NCBI RefSeq assembly: GCF_012273895.1
Contig: NC_052113.1
Location: 4,578,195 to 4,642,194, forward strand
Direction: 5' to 3'
DNA from: Zerene cesonia
Lineage: Eukaryota; Arthropoda; Insecta; Lepidoptera; Pieridae
DNA length: 64,000 nucleotides
The notes under the pieces were generated by a model. It did no database searches. It was not told the origin of the DNA and worked only from the letters and a program-made list of their open reading frames with translations. Below are positions 14,101 to 29,100 of the stretch, piece by piece. Numbering within the stretch: position 1 is the stretch's first letter; every line of letters begins with the position of its first letter. The position numbers and the translations under genes were made by a program.

Positions 14101-17100
14101 AAATTTTGATATCCAGGCGAAGCTGGGACGAGTTATAAATAAATTTACTTATCTCATTCCAAAATGTGATCTACGGAGTTATATTCTTACGTGACCAACA
14201 TAGAGCAATGAGTCGTTTTATTTGTTTGTCGTTTTATTTTATTCCTATGTAGGCTGAGATTAAAAGGTTTACGTAATTAAATTATTAAATAAAATATTTT
14301 TAACAACAATTCAATATCATGAGACATTATTATTTGCTTGCTGCCTTTTTTGTGGTGTCGTGAACAGTTTTAAGAAAAGTTTATTGTATACTTTTACGTG
14401 TTACCCGGTATTATTTGTCTTGGATCCCGTTGGTCCCAACAACATACAAACATATTAGAAATGTATGAATTATCTAAAATTTAAAATTTAAATGTTAAAA
14501 GATCTGTTGAATGAAACACTTTTAACCCCTAATTGGAGGAAGGAGATGGATACGGAGATGCTTTTTCTTATTTCCTTTCGAATACAAATAAACCTGGGGA
14601 AGCAGGTTACCTCTCCAGATTCTTGAATAGGACTAAAGAACAACAATTCCCTATCCATCACAATAAAAATCTCGTTACCTATGTACCAACGTTACGAAGG
14701 CAAACCTTATACACAAAACTGTCTAAAAATAGAAAATTATTGTTTTTGAATGTAGGATTATCATATTTTCTGCATAATAACATTAAAAGATGTACATATA
14801 TACATTATACCTTTATTCATGCAAATATTTCTATTTTGACTGTTCAATATGTATTTTTTAATTTATTTGTTCTCTTTTGTATCTTATTCTCAATTAGACA
14901 TAAACGTTTTTAATACTGACAGTACGTTTTCCATAGACAATACAATTTTATATATGCGATACAATTTTGAACATGCCATCCCTTCGATTTTTTGTTAACT
15001 AGCTTATTTCTCTGAAATATTGTAATCATATACATTATAATAATTTTTAAACCTATTAAAACAGTAAAACATTATCTGTACCATTACATGTACGTTCAAT
15101 ACAAGTATTCCCATTATTACATATTCTTTGCTACGTCTCAGAATATGAAAAATCGAATAGAATAAATAGTCTAAAACGTAAAGACTTGTATGATTTACGA
15201 ATGAGCGTTAAAGACTAGCTTCCTTCAAAGTATGTGGTTATTTTTTCCTCCAATTTGTTTACTCACTAATTCAATAAAAGCTCGTGATTAATGACGAACT
15301 ATAAAACAGGCCAAGTGTTAGGAATTTCTACCGTATAAATAATCTTTCTTCATATAAGAAATGCACCTTGTTCACGTCTGTTTATTAGTTGTTACGAATT
15401 CCTTTGTTAATGATGACATGTATAATTGCACGTGTTTCTAATAGTATTAGATACAATGATTTTTTAAAGTAAACTGTAATTGATTTACTTGATCAAGATA
15501 TGTGTGTTACAACTATTTTGAAGTTCTGTAAACATAATAATTATACGTATTTATTGTTTTTAAGACACAAGTGCTCAGACAGATCTCATTTTAAACGACG
15601 CATGTTTTGAATTGTGTATACTGCAGGTCATTTTTATTAAAAGAATTTGAAAATAAATTGGAAATATAATATATTGAACCATATGGTATAATAAGAGTGC
15701 TTTAAACTTTAGCCATATGTTGATCCTTACATTACATGTAACGTGACTACGCAACGTTTGATCTGTGAAACAAAAAATAAAAACCTTGGAATAAAAAAAA
15801 AAACGTGGGTATAAAACGATATCGTAATATCTATATTAGAAAGCCTTTAGATTATTGGATTCATTAATGATGATAATTTTATAAATGGAAACGCTTTTTT
15901 ACACACAATCTCCGAAACTATTTGACCAAAAATGTGTATTACCGAACCAAAAAAGCGAGGCGTCTAGTAATAAGTTTTTTTGTTTCCTATAATCATTACA
16001 GATCTGATCATCATCATCATATAAGCACGTATTTAAAAATAAATGGAAATAGATGAAATATAACGATTGTTGCAGGAATTGGCGTCCGAGCCTCCGGAAC
16101 CTTACCCGGTAGTACACGCTGATTTACCCCGGGGCCTGGCGGTGTATCCCTTGCCATTGAAAAACTCTGACCACGAAGTTATGTTAAATATAACATGGCA
16201 ACCGCCCACTGGTAATTATTTTATGTCACTTAAACTAGGAAAAACTAATATGCTTTTGAATTCCCACTCAGTTGGTAAGTTGGAAGGGAGGGAATAATAC
16301 TAATACTTGACTATTATTTTGTATGCCCCCCTTCTTTCTAAGTATGTATCTTAGTTTTTCAAATAACCCATAAAATTTTGACAAGGGCCTGTAGTCTAAC
16401 ATCATTAGTAATTTGGAGTGGTCGTTTGGGCGTAAACAAATATTGAACAGCGTCTAGACTAAGCCCTTAGATCAAATAATATAATAATGAGTTAATGATT
16501 GCTTTTTCACATAATTCTTTAATATTTCAATTTATGCGTAAGAATATGTGTGCTGTTCGTGTTCTAACGTGAAAGTCTGTATCCCTGTCTTCAATAATTG
16601 TTTTCTTATTGTTATTAATAGATATGATTTATTATATGTTAGTTTTTATTATTATTACTCCAATAGTAATATCAACTGACAATCCCATACTGAATCCAAA
16701 CACACGCTAATGATGGTCGTATACAAATAGTCATGAACTATACAAAAATTTATCGTTATTTATTTACATTTAAGTGCTATTTATTTAAGCTTTTATAGTA
16801 TCAATGAGTGAACATCATATTTAAATTTGATTATTCATGTATCAAACTATGTGAATTTAAAACAACTACAACACTAAATTTCTTATTGTGGACTCAATAA
16901 ATGTGAATTCTGTGTCTTGGAATGACATTTTGTGTGATTTCACATTCAATTAAAAAAAAAAAATTCTTATGTTTTAGGGCCAACGGTGAGAAGTTACTCA
17001 CTAGAAGTTCACAGCACCAAGGACACAGTAGACTGTCGCTCGAACTTATGTTACGAGTACAATATACCTGGTGTAAGTTATGCGAAACAGTTTACTAAAT

Positions 17101-20100
17101 TTAGTCTACTCAAGTCAATAAGAATTGGGAGTCTTTGAGTGACATTCTCAATTAATAATTGTAACTTATTCGTTATAACATACAAGCTGTATTCCTCCCA
17201 CACACATATCTGAATAATAATTACGTGCATTTTTTGCTTTGTTATATCGTTACATATATCGCCGGTATTGTATCACCTGCGCCGCATCGGTCGCATATGG
17301 TCAATAGGAGTAAAGAAATTAATGCGGAAGCATATACCTGAGGGATCCCGGTTAGAATTAATGGTGAACTAACCAAATAAAGATGACTCACTTACCTGTA
17401 AAAACCATGAAATTTTTTCCGGTTTCGCATAATGCATCTTCTCCAAAGGAACTGTGTTACCAATCCTAAATAGTACTCAACTTTTAGGAGGCTGTATGGA
17501 GTCTAGTGCCTTCAGTAGCGAGCCCCATAGCTGGGGGGTGTGCAGTGCGTCCCGGTTGTTCCTACAGGGTGAGGCTGATAGCTCATCCGTGGGATGGACA
17601 TACAGCTGCCAACGCCAACGTGCAGTTAGACGGTAAGCGTGATACTATATTTATACCCGAGTATGTATGCACATGCTTATTATCCTTATCCTTTCCAATA
17701 TTATTATCTGTTCTAATATTATAAATGTGAAAGTGTGTTTCTTGTTTGTTTGTCTGTCTTTCACATAATTTCTTTCACGGAGTACACATTTTGTGTTTGG
17801 GGATATCTATCCATTTTGTGTTTGGCAATATCGCCTCTTGCAAACTAGATAGTTTGCAAGAGGCGATATTGCCTTTTTACCGCGGTGATACATCTGATTT
17901 CATTGACCAAGTGAGCGTAGCCGAGAATAATAGTTAGTTATATTATTTCCACATTTTTAGACCCTGCATTATTTCCTAGATATCTACAGCTCAAATGGTA
18001 TGTTACAATTTAGCTTAAAATGATCTACAGTAAGAATAAAGTAGATAATACTAGATTGCATATTTTTGAGATAAATGTAAATTTAAAAACTTTTCATGGC
18101 TAAAATAAATTGAACTTACGATATAAACTTTGTGTTCAAAATATTCAAATGGATTACCTACCTGGATGTTAAATGGATACTCCTATACATATAACACTCA
18201 CATCTTTAAATTGTTCATCAAATTTATATATATTACAAGTTATCCAGTTATCTGTAAGAGCTACATTGTTCTACTTTCTTCTTATTTATTCGCCAACACG
18301 AAATTTTGACGCACATAAACCGAATCAACGTAAAATGGGTGTGAGTTTTAATGCAAATTACGAAATCGCCTAAAAAATGTTGATCAGTTAATACTAAAAT
18401 AGATGTTACTATTATTGAGTATCATTAATTTTCCGATGCTGACATTAATGTCTCTTTTGTAAAGAAAATTGGCATTTAATATACAAATCATTAAAGCTCA
18501 TCTTTTAAAAATACTTTGGGCTTCATCTACTTATTTCGTGTGTTTTGTCTTCTAAGTATATTATAACTAGATATTAGTTCGGTTTCACCCGTGGTTCATA
18601 TATAGCCTGTGCCACTCAGGGTAATTGCAGCTTTCTAATGGTGAAAGAATTTTTAAATCGGTATATAATATACAGATACACACCAGAAAGAAGAAAAAGG
18701 GTTTGTTAACATTAAGTGAGAATAACGAATAACCTTTGACCAGAGACAGTCCATTACTAAATATAAAAAATTACCCTTTTAACTCAGAAACAAGCTCCCG
18801 CATATGGGGGGGGGGGGGGGGTTCTTTGTTGAAAGGCCTACATAGATATATTCCAAATTATTACTATACAAGGTAATAGAAGAGTTAAATACTGTGCGTG
18901 ATTTAGATAATGCCGTGGTAATTCATGACATTATTTATTATTAACATTTCTGGACAGACTCGGTCAAATAAAATAAATACTTAAATCCAAACCAAATATT
19001 ATTTCAAATTCTCCTTTGTTCTGGGTAAAAAATAATCTTGTCTTAAACGCTAGACTGAAAAATATTATATTTAGTGCATACCTACCTGTATTAAAAATCT
19101 TTTGTTCTCCGAAATACATAAACAAATCTTGTCTCAATATTTGTGTAGAAACTTTAACTGAAGGCCGTTTCGTGTCTAAATTAATCAAAACTGAACGTGC
19201 GTGAACATTTTTCTATGTCATAGCGGGTAACTGAGCTGGTGGTGGCCTCATGGTAAACGATCACCACTGAACATGAACATTCGCAAAGGTATTGTGCCTT
19301 TGATGACTGGAAAGAAGGAATGGACTGAGAAGGATGAGGAAAAAGTTACGAGCCTCCAGCTCCCTCACCTACCGAACGAAACACAGCTACATGCAACTAT
19401 TTCATGCGGATCTTCAAGTTGCAGAACTTCTTGTGTCGAATGCAGAATTTCTTGCGTGAATTTCTTGTCGAAGCGTGCTTGACTCTCACATTAAAATGTC
19501 CATGTCCATGTTAAATAGTATAAGAGGCAACGATTTTCTTCATGAGCGAGTATGCAGACTATTTGTCCAATTCTAGACTATTTGTCAAAATTGGTTAAGG
19601 TAAATAATCTTACATGATTTTATGTTTGATAATAAGCAACTTCCATACAAGCTTTCATCCCCTATGTCAAACACTTCTACCATTTTTTGGATTAAAAATT
19701 ATGGTATGTCCTTTCACAAGTTCAGCTCCATCTTTGTACCAAATTTCATCAAAATCGGTTTGACAATAACGACCATTCATATAAACTTTCATCCCCTACT
19801 ATAACCCCTTCTTCCTTTTTTCGCGATTAAAAGTATCCTGTGTCCTCTTTCAAATTCAGTTCTATCCTCATACCAAATTTCATCATAATCGGCTGAGTAG
19901 TTTAGGCGTGAAAGCGTAACAGACAGACAGACAGACAGAATTACTTTTGCATTTATAGTATTATAAGATAAGATATAAGATATAAGATATAAGAGTAGGG
20001 AACTAGGGATAATTACAATAATACAAATTGAAGATATTTTGAAAAACAATATAGAGATCACTTTAGAGTAATTACAAAACCCAAATCTGCACTTTAAACA

Positions 20101-23100
20101 ATGCTTGTCCATCTAAAAATCGATAAGTCGAGGTTCGAGACCGGGGCGAGCGTACAGGAAATAAACTGATTTTTCAATTTATCTGCACGTGTGGATAACA
20201 TCACCACTGCTTAAAACGGTGAAGGAAACCGGCATGTCCAAGAATCAAAAGTTCGACGACATGTGACATCTGCCAACCCGCACTTGGCCAGCGTGGTGGA
20301 TTATGGCGTTAACCCTCATAGGAGGCCTGTGTCCCAGCAGTGGGAACATATATGGTGTGATGATGATGATGATGAAGGGTTTATTATTGCCCTCCATATT
20401 CGTTTTCTTTTATTGCTCCTTATTATGTACTTGTTTGTACGAGGTAATCTCGATGATCACTAAAACAGTAATAAACATTCTTGAAACATCTGTTCAAAAG
20501 TAACTATTTCTCAGTGACATAGACTTATATTATTTGAGGTTATTGTAATTACATTTTTGTAATGTAATGTCTATTAAATCACATCTAAGCTTTTACTTCA
20601 TAGTTCAAAATCATATAAAACCTTTTCTTTAAACTTCATAGTATTAATAGGTACTAAGAACAAACTAAAATACGTCTTACGTAAAGTCGAAATTTTATAA
20701 ATCCTCTGTACCTACGTCTAGTCGGGTTCTGGATTTAGTAATAGTATTTGTACATCTGCTTTTCGTTCGATCAACACTTCGTTTTAACGCTATTTTTATT
20801 ATGAATATAATAACTTAAAAACCTAGGTGGAGAAAATGTTCTAGAAAATTTCAATGCATGTTCTTTATTAGAAAAGTTTTATACTTTATAAAAAAGACTG
20901 GATAATGTATAAAACTTACACTTAACATTATTTAACAAAATCTTGTGATTAAATGAACTTGTACCAATACCTTTGTTTCATACAAACACGTTATAAAAGA
21001 CGAATTCAAAGATTACTAATTAACAACGGTAAAGAAAACAAGTATAGCCCTAAACATATTAAACTAATAGGTTCACAATTTACGAAGTGTTTACGTATCA
21101 TTCCTACGTAATCATGTCTAAATTTTAAAATATCCGATTATAAACTCCGTCCCACATTTATCATAATCCTCTAACGTAAACAGTGAAACAAACAAAATTG
21201 TTTTATGTGTGTTCAACATGTAAAATGCCAGAATTTCATCAGCCTTCAGTCGATCTTATTAACATCCACGCTTCACCGATGAATAATATGATAAGAAAAG
21301 TATTTCTCAGAAATATTGAAAATGTGTATCCATGTGCGGTGGAAATTGGTTATTAAAGAGTGTTTTAATATGATGACTTATTATTTGAACTCAGATATTA
21401 ATGAAATTCATACAACAGGTTTTTTTCTTAAGTTCTGATATAGTTCTTATAAGTGTTTATCTTTATATCCGAATATCTTAATGACAAATATAAAATAGTA
21501 ACTTCGGTAGCCGCATGCAGTTATTCGCGAACACATTTCTTATGAAGTCGTTTAAAAGATTACAACGTTAAATAACGTTTTGGCCTTGCGCATTAATCTA
21601 TATTCTTATAATTTATTTTACTTTGTAGGGAGTTTTCTTTGACTCCTTTAACCTTACTTTTAATTACAAAGTGCCGCTTAAGGCGTTCGCCTTGTTGACT
21701 GCTCATTTTTTGACATATAATTCAATTTATAATTTCACTTTAGTCATTAGACATAAATATACAAGAGAGGAAGAGTAGAATAAAACCATTTATAAACTAA
21801 TATTACTTCATATTAATTTTATGTGAAAATGTCAAATTATTTTCAAACATACAAAACGCATAAATAGATTCTAGATGAACCAAATCGAAGTAATCCGTCA
21901 ATGCTTACTGTGTTTTGTAAGAAGAAAACGCGCCTCAGGCTCTCCCAAGCCTGACGTCCGTTTTCTTTTCCTCACCCTTCCCTACCTATACCTTCTATCC
22001 CTTACTCATTTAAAGCTAGCAACACATTTGCAGTCGTCCTACCCGTACAAATGTCATGAGTGATGATGGTCACCTACTCACACTACCTCAGGCGACCAAC
22101 CACCTCGGAACGACGAAAAGGATTTTATTACATATCTGCATAATATTATTTTTGTCGTCACACATTTAGTAAATATTCACAAACAAAGTTTGTTGTCATT
22201 AAAATATTGTCTTAGATCGAGACCAAAAATGATAATAATAAACACAAATAAGAGGAAAAACCTAACAGTTTATGCGTATATTGATCAAAGAGTAATTGTT
22301 GTGTACATCCGTTTTTAGTTCAGGAAATATCTGCCAGATCTGTCTCACATAAACATTACATCTGCAGATTAATAGTTTTCTTGTTGGTTGATTTTCTATT
22401 TATACCTGCGAGTTTTAACTGTTCGTGAAACTTTTATGACGACATTCGGTTTCTATTGTACTAAAGGTCGTAAAATCTTGTAATAAACAATTAATAATTT
22501 TATATTAATATTCTTAAATCAATTATCAATAATTAAAATAGACATCAAATATTGACTTACGTACATATGAGTTATTCTTAGAACTATTTTCATAGGGAAA
22601 GCAAAATGTATTGGTATTGGCTATTATAGTTTTATAATATTTGTAGTTTTAAAAATTTTGTATAGATACCTTCTACACTTATTGCTAATTATAGTGCGGT
22701 TGAAAACAGAATATTGAAAGCAAATTTTTAAAGAACCTTTACTTCAGGTAATTTGATAATTTTAACAAATTACTTACATCTGATTCCGAAAAGCGTTTTA
22801 TAAATTGTATAAATACGCATTTAGAAGGTGCTGATTTATTAATGCTCCGCTTTATATATAGAAGTGCACTTATCGTGAATGTATTTTAACTAATGTGTAA
22901 ACTTGAACGCGAATTTATTGGCTATAACGTCGTAAATTGGGATTTACAGGTTTATTTATATGTTTGGTAATTTGGATTCTCACTGGAGCTGCCGTGCGTA
23001 ATTTTTAAAATATCAAAATTGAGTTTTCTTTAAACTGATACTGAATGTTATAAAATTTTAAAATTCGAATATGTAATCGTACTCATTTTCAAAATTTATA

Positions 23101-26100
23101 ACTAATGCATTGCTACTCATGTTCTAAGTTTAAAAGCGAATAGATTTTGAAACATAGGGAATTAATGACATTTTAGTTATAAGTTATTGCAGTCAAAGAC
23201 ACTTAAATTGCCCTTTCAGTATTCCTGCCACTCCCACTTACACTGGACATTTTCGGTCATTAACAAAAAGATAATAATTGAAATAATGGTGACGGATAAA
23301 AAATAATATTAGTGCTTACATAAATAATCTAAATTTATGTATTTGAGGGTAATTATAGAAATCGAACTCACTTCATTGTTACAATATATTAGTTTCGCAT
23401 ACAACTATATTCACATTGGAGTTCGTAAGACGTGTGATGTTTTATGCATAGACGTAGTAACTATTTAGAAACCGATACTGCCCTCATATTGTTGCGTAAT
23501 ATAGTTATTTAAAACCCTCAAATAAATTGAACCAGAAACCAGTTTTATACTAACAGTATGAGATTACTTCCAAGATCAAATGGTTATTTAGATTATCTAT
23601 TGGATATAAAAATCGAGTCGATGTATGTACTAGCTGTTGCCGGCAGCTTCATATGCGCGGTCTTAATAAATTTTCATAGTACAAACTTTCATCCCCTATT
23701 TTATCACCTTAGAGGTAGAATTTATTATTTATTATGTATTTATTAATATCTATCTGCATGCCGAATTGCTGGAAAGGGATGTGCTGATAGATCACATATG
23801 TCAGTCAGTCGCCTTTGAGTTATATATAGTATATACATAAATACCTATATACTACAGTATCAGATTATATATATTCACAAGGTAATGATTTAGATACTCA
23901 ACGAGAGCGTTGAGAATGGAAAATGGATAAGAATCTTATCTTCGATCATTATCTATTATTTTTCGACAACCGATCTGAACGTAAGTATAAAACAATCCAA
24001 GGATAAAATATACTTAAGACAATTAGCTTTGTTTACTGGTTCCCTTTTAAAATAATCTTTGAAAGACATAATAATATTATATTTCAAACATATTATAGAA
24101 CTACTAGATCCTTTACCTTTTTTGCTATTGTATTGGCTTTTTTTGTAGTATTTTACAACCATATTTAAGAAAATATATCAAAAGTTATAATTATTTTAAA
24201 CAAAAAAATTACCGTCTTCAAATTGTCAGACCCAGACCTATTTATGTGGCACCACATGGGAGGAACCAGCTTGCAAGTAAGATATGAGATAAAAAGACAA
24301 AAAACAACCGTATTGATCTTCCAATCTCCTCCTTATTTAAAGACCATCCATCATCACCATCAGCCCATATTTGTTCTCACTGCTGGAACACGGGGACTCC
24401 TATGAGGGTTATAATACATAAGGATTATCCGATAGGTATCAAATGAAATAGTAAGATAAAATTTAAAGTTATTTAAATATTGCATGTTATCACAGATAAT
24501 TGAATATCATTATAAAGAGAATTAATAAAAAGGAGTAGACAAAATGAATATTAACTTCAACATAAATGCTGCGATTTATAATTGTTTTTTTTTCCATAAC
24601 AACGTTCATATCAAATGAAATTTCGTAAAACGACAATAATAATGCATAGTTCTTGTAATACTGCTCTGAGGCGCACAACGATGAAAATAAACCTAACCAA
24701 ACCTTTTTCCTAACGTCTAATTTAGACCTTATTAAAAAATAAGAGCTGGAAATAGCATAAACTCTTAATAAATAAATGATATGTTCAACGTGAAATAGAA
24801 AACTAATATCCGGCGGCGGAAACATTCTTAGTGATACAAGCGACAGCAAAATTTTTAGATGTCGTCTGACGTCGTTTGTTTCAGTGACACGTGCTGACTT
24901 GTATATATTGAAACTGCCTACTTCAGAATGAAAAAAATTGATTTCCAGGATTGTATCTGTTTTGAACATGCGTTGTAATTGTCTTACATAAATAATAGTT
25001 TTTATATGTGGTAGTCGACTACCACATATGCCAATCTCGAGATTGCTTCGGCACGAATTGGACCAGCTCGCACCGGGGAAGTACCACAACCCCAAAGACC
25101 GGCGTGAAATAGCATACTGCTGTCTTTCCTTAGATGAGTTGAGGAGCCGGAGGCATATCCTTTTTCTTACCTTTCCCAGACATTTCCTTTATTCCTCTCG
25201 TCAATTCTTTTATAATCCCTTTTCAATTTGAATTCGTCAATCTATTTGTAAAGGCGTCACTAAATATCCATGGACGGCGGTAGCGCTTACCAGCCGAAAA
25301 CGACGACACCGTCGATGACAAAAAAAAACATAATAATATGTTAAAATCCGACTTTAGTCTCATTACTAAAGCATAGTGAAATTTCAGTTTTCTAGACGTA
25401 ATATAATTAAGCCTTGTGTAATGCAATCGTAATGTTTGTTATAATATGTCTGCTCTACGACAATTCTACTTATTTCCAAGTTTCGTTGTAAAAAATTCGT
25501 TACAAATTGGCTATTTAATCTAGGCTACTTAGAAACTGAAAATCTCGTTACTATAATTTATTGATTCAAAAAGAAACCTAAACATTTACCGACTATTAAA
25601 ATTAATAACATCAGTCATACTAATACGTACACACACACGTATTTACATACACTCCGAATACTACTATATATACTACTTTATTAATTCACATTATTCATTG
25701 TTAAATTTGTTTATGCAAAGATAATTTAATGAATTCAACAGTAGAGTTTAATTTGTAAATAAAAAAACGAATTTCAAAATGCTAATTCACATAATTTGTA
25801 TTATAAATTAAAAATGTATGGAAATAAAAACGCTTGATATATTCCTAAATCTTGAGAGGTAATAACGAAATATAAAAGGCACTAATGAGGAAAAAGGCCT
25901 CGATCGACTAGTGGCAACCTTCACAATATTCGATTTAATATTATAAACGTAAAAATCTCGACCAATCTTTATCTAAAGTATGACGACTGAAAATTGTAAA
26001 GAATAAAATGTCTAGAAAAATATAAAATAGAATCAAAAACAGACAAAGTCCATAAGAAATATCTTTGCGTAAGCTTAGTAAGCAATAATTTTCTCTACGA

Positions 26101-29100
26101 TAAATATTCTAGAAACAAAACGTAAACAATTATAACAACGAGCTACGCTTTCCGGGTCAATTATGATATCTAATTAATTGAATGTTAATAATAACCTGCT
26201 TCCCTCGTTTACTCAACGAACCCCCTATTATTATAAGATATAGTTTCACTGACAAAACTCATGTTTTCATATCACCCTTAGGCGATGCTGATCTTACTAG
26301 AAACAATAGCAACAAAGATAACTTTCTTACCTAAATATGTGAAATGTAGTTTTATATATACTTAACATTAGCATAAAGGAAAGCTTAGATTAGCACATAT
26401 ATATTTTTGTAGTTCATTGGATTAATTAAAATCAAAAACATAATCATACAAAGAGATACGTAAGCGTGTACATGTCCAATTCTATCACAATCGTCTCTGA
26501 TTTGGTTCCGTATTAATAGCAATTTTACATTACAATACAATATATTACGGACACCATAAGGATTACGATTTAAGTGGAACAAGTTTTTTTTTTAATTAGT
26601 AGTCATGGCGTTTTAAAGATTTAATCGCCGAAGTCATATGCACTTCTACATAGTATAAAACAAAGTCACTTTCTATGTCCCTATGTCCCTATGTATGCTT
26701 AAATCTTTAAAATTACGCAACGGATTTTGATGGGGTTTTTTTAATAGACAGAGTGATTGAAGAGGAAGGTTTATATGTACATATAATAACATATAATAAA
26801 CTACTGCGAATTTAACGCGTGCGATGCCACGGGCAAAAGCTAGTTTGATACTAAAATGTTAGCCAAAGTTGGTCAATTTGTAAGGAAAAAGTGAGCTTTA
26901 TATCTCAGTTTCAAATGGGCTCAAATCTACGCCCTGTTAATAGTTTTATGTAATCATACATATTTACAGAATTTATTGACGAAATAACGACTTCAAGTAA
27001 TGACCGTGACCTAAAAGATCATATCTGATCACCATCATATCTGATCATTGTAAATTTCGTCGAGGGATATAAAACAAATAGATTTCTGTTTAAACTTTGC
27101 TCAAATATATAAAATAATATACATTATTGTCATTTTATATAATAAACTAATTGCATTATCACACATATACTTATAATTTTCTTCATTGAATACAAGCGTA
27201 GAAAAGTCTTAAATTAATCATTTAACAATCTCGCTGAAGAAGTTCTAGATTCTGCTAGGTACAAATAAGTGAACTAAATAAATCTAATGAGATTTCTTGG
27301 AAATAAATCATCATTGTTACATAAAATAATGCACCCAAACTACCCCATGATCAAAATAACTCGCGAAAATAGATAATAAAAGCTTTCAGTGTTGGTAAAA
27401 CTGACTATAATTTATTCAAAGTATTCAACGGTTTTACGAGACGTAAGAAAACCATTACGGCCTTGTTATAGCTGGATTAATGTTTGTTTTGATAGTTGGT
27501 ATTTTGCATTGTTAAAAAACAATGCAAGGAATATAACTAACATTTGAAAATAACCAAAAGAACGTTAAGTAGCATATAAGAGTAATTTGTATTTTGTATT
27601 TAATTATCTAGACGCAATCCAAATATTAACTCGAAATCTTTTAATTATTAACATAATATAATCCTTAATTAAATAATATCCTTACGTACGTATTACGTTT
27701 ACTCTGTACAAGAACAATTCCGACAGTGAAGTGGCTTGTTAAATTCTTTATATTTTATTGTTTATGACAGGATTGAAATGAGAAGACATATAAAATAGAC
27801 TATGTTACCGCGGCGAGAAGCAATTTCCGGTATATCCGTGGCTGTAGCTTTTAATTTAAATAAGCACGTAAACCTGTGATCTCTATAAATTATTACATTT
27901 ATTTTTAAACATATAACGTATTCTTATACTAATATTTTACTTATAGTATTAAATAATATGTGTAAGGATTATATTATGTATTAATTTAAATTATGGAAAA
28001 TGAAATGATGAAATTATGATGAAATACCACATATTTGTTAAGCTTTTACATTACCGCCTTATAATTGCCAATTTATTATTCTTTATCTTTATTATCTTTA
28101 ATTAATATGTATTGAGAAATACTATCATGGACCTTTCTATTAAAAGTTTATAAGATACACATTTCCCTCATCATTATTTTGTTATATCTCATATGGCATA
28201 TAAACATACTTTAACAGCTTTCCGCCCGCGGCTTCGAACGCATAGTCAAAGGAAACAATAGGCAGTCCCGGGGTTCTCCCCGCATAGTGGCGGACACCGT
28301 GTGTTTTCTGGGATAAAAACTTTCATATGTCCTTATACCTCCTGACTTCGTCCGTGGTACATAATATTATATATAGCCTATAGCCATAATATATACTCAA
28401 GGATCCATATGTGGTAGAATCAAACAAACCGTTCTATTTCAATAAATTAGCTCGTTCATACTAACAAACCAACAAACTCTTCCGCTTTATGTTATTAGTA
28501 TAGATAACATATTGAAAATACTATATTAGCTGGGAACTGAGGAAGGCAGTGTTTTCAATGAAAGCTCTCAAATGGCTTATTTCTTCCGACACCTTAAAAA
28601 AATATGTTTGTTATACAAAATCTTAACATATTAGATTGAGAACGAGAACCACTTCATTGAGAATGAGAACCACTCTATTCGTCGGTAGAAGCAAATGTAG
28701 TAATGATTTACTTAAGTATATAATCTTACTACGTATGTTATGTATATTTACTATTGTAAACACAAAAAACGTTTAAATCCAAAAATTCGCAGAGCCAGAA
28801 ATTGCGCCAAGATGCAAACGTTTCTACTGTAATAAAATTGTTTAAAATCCTGGTAATAAAATCCAACAACACGCAGAGATCACTACAGTGCTTATTGAAG
28901 CCCAAATAGGTATATCGTTAATAGAAATATGCATTTCTTAAATGATTATTTTTCCATTATTTATCGTGCAAAATCACCATTGCACATTGACAATATTGAT
29001 ACTTTAGACTGATATGACGAAATTCAGAAGGGAATTTAATTTAAGTTACAGTTAAAAAATAAGAATTGTAAAGATGTGGGCTAAATTGATATGAAGTATA

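Noticed and set aside
14533..14913. 126-codon open frame on the plus strand
   Set aside because: It opens with TTG, has composition expected from AT-rich noncoding DNA, and shows no splice or domain evidence.
16067..16297. Treating the frame at exon 2 as a separate small gene
   Set aside because: It begins within the acceptor (TTGTTGCAG) and runs past the donor into intron sequence; only 16076-16211 is exonic.
17454..17636. Alternative reading frame across exon 4 (GEADSSSVGW...)
   Set aside because: Joined to exon 5 in the required phase it reaches a stop codon, while the other frame gives an FN3 F strand and stays open.
24490..25095. 201-codon open frame on the minus strand
   Set aside because: Its N-terminus is SINE sequence read backwards and the rest is AT-driven Phe/Ile/Leu/Lys-rich sequence with no domain.
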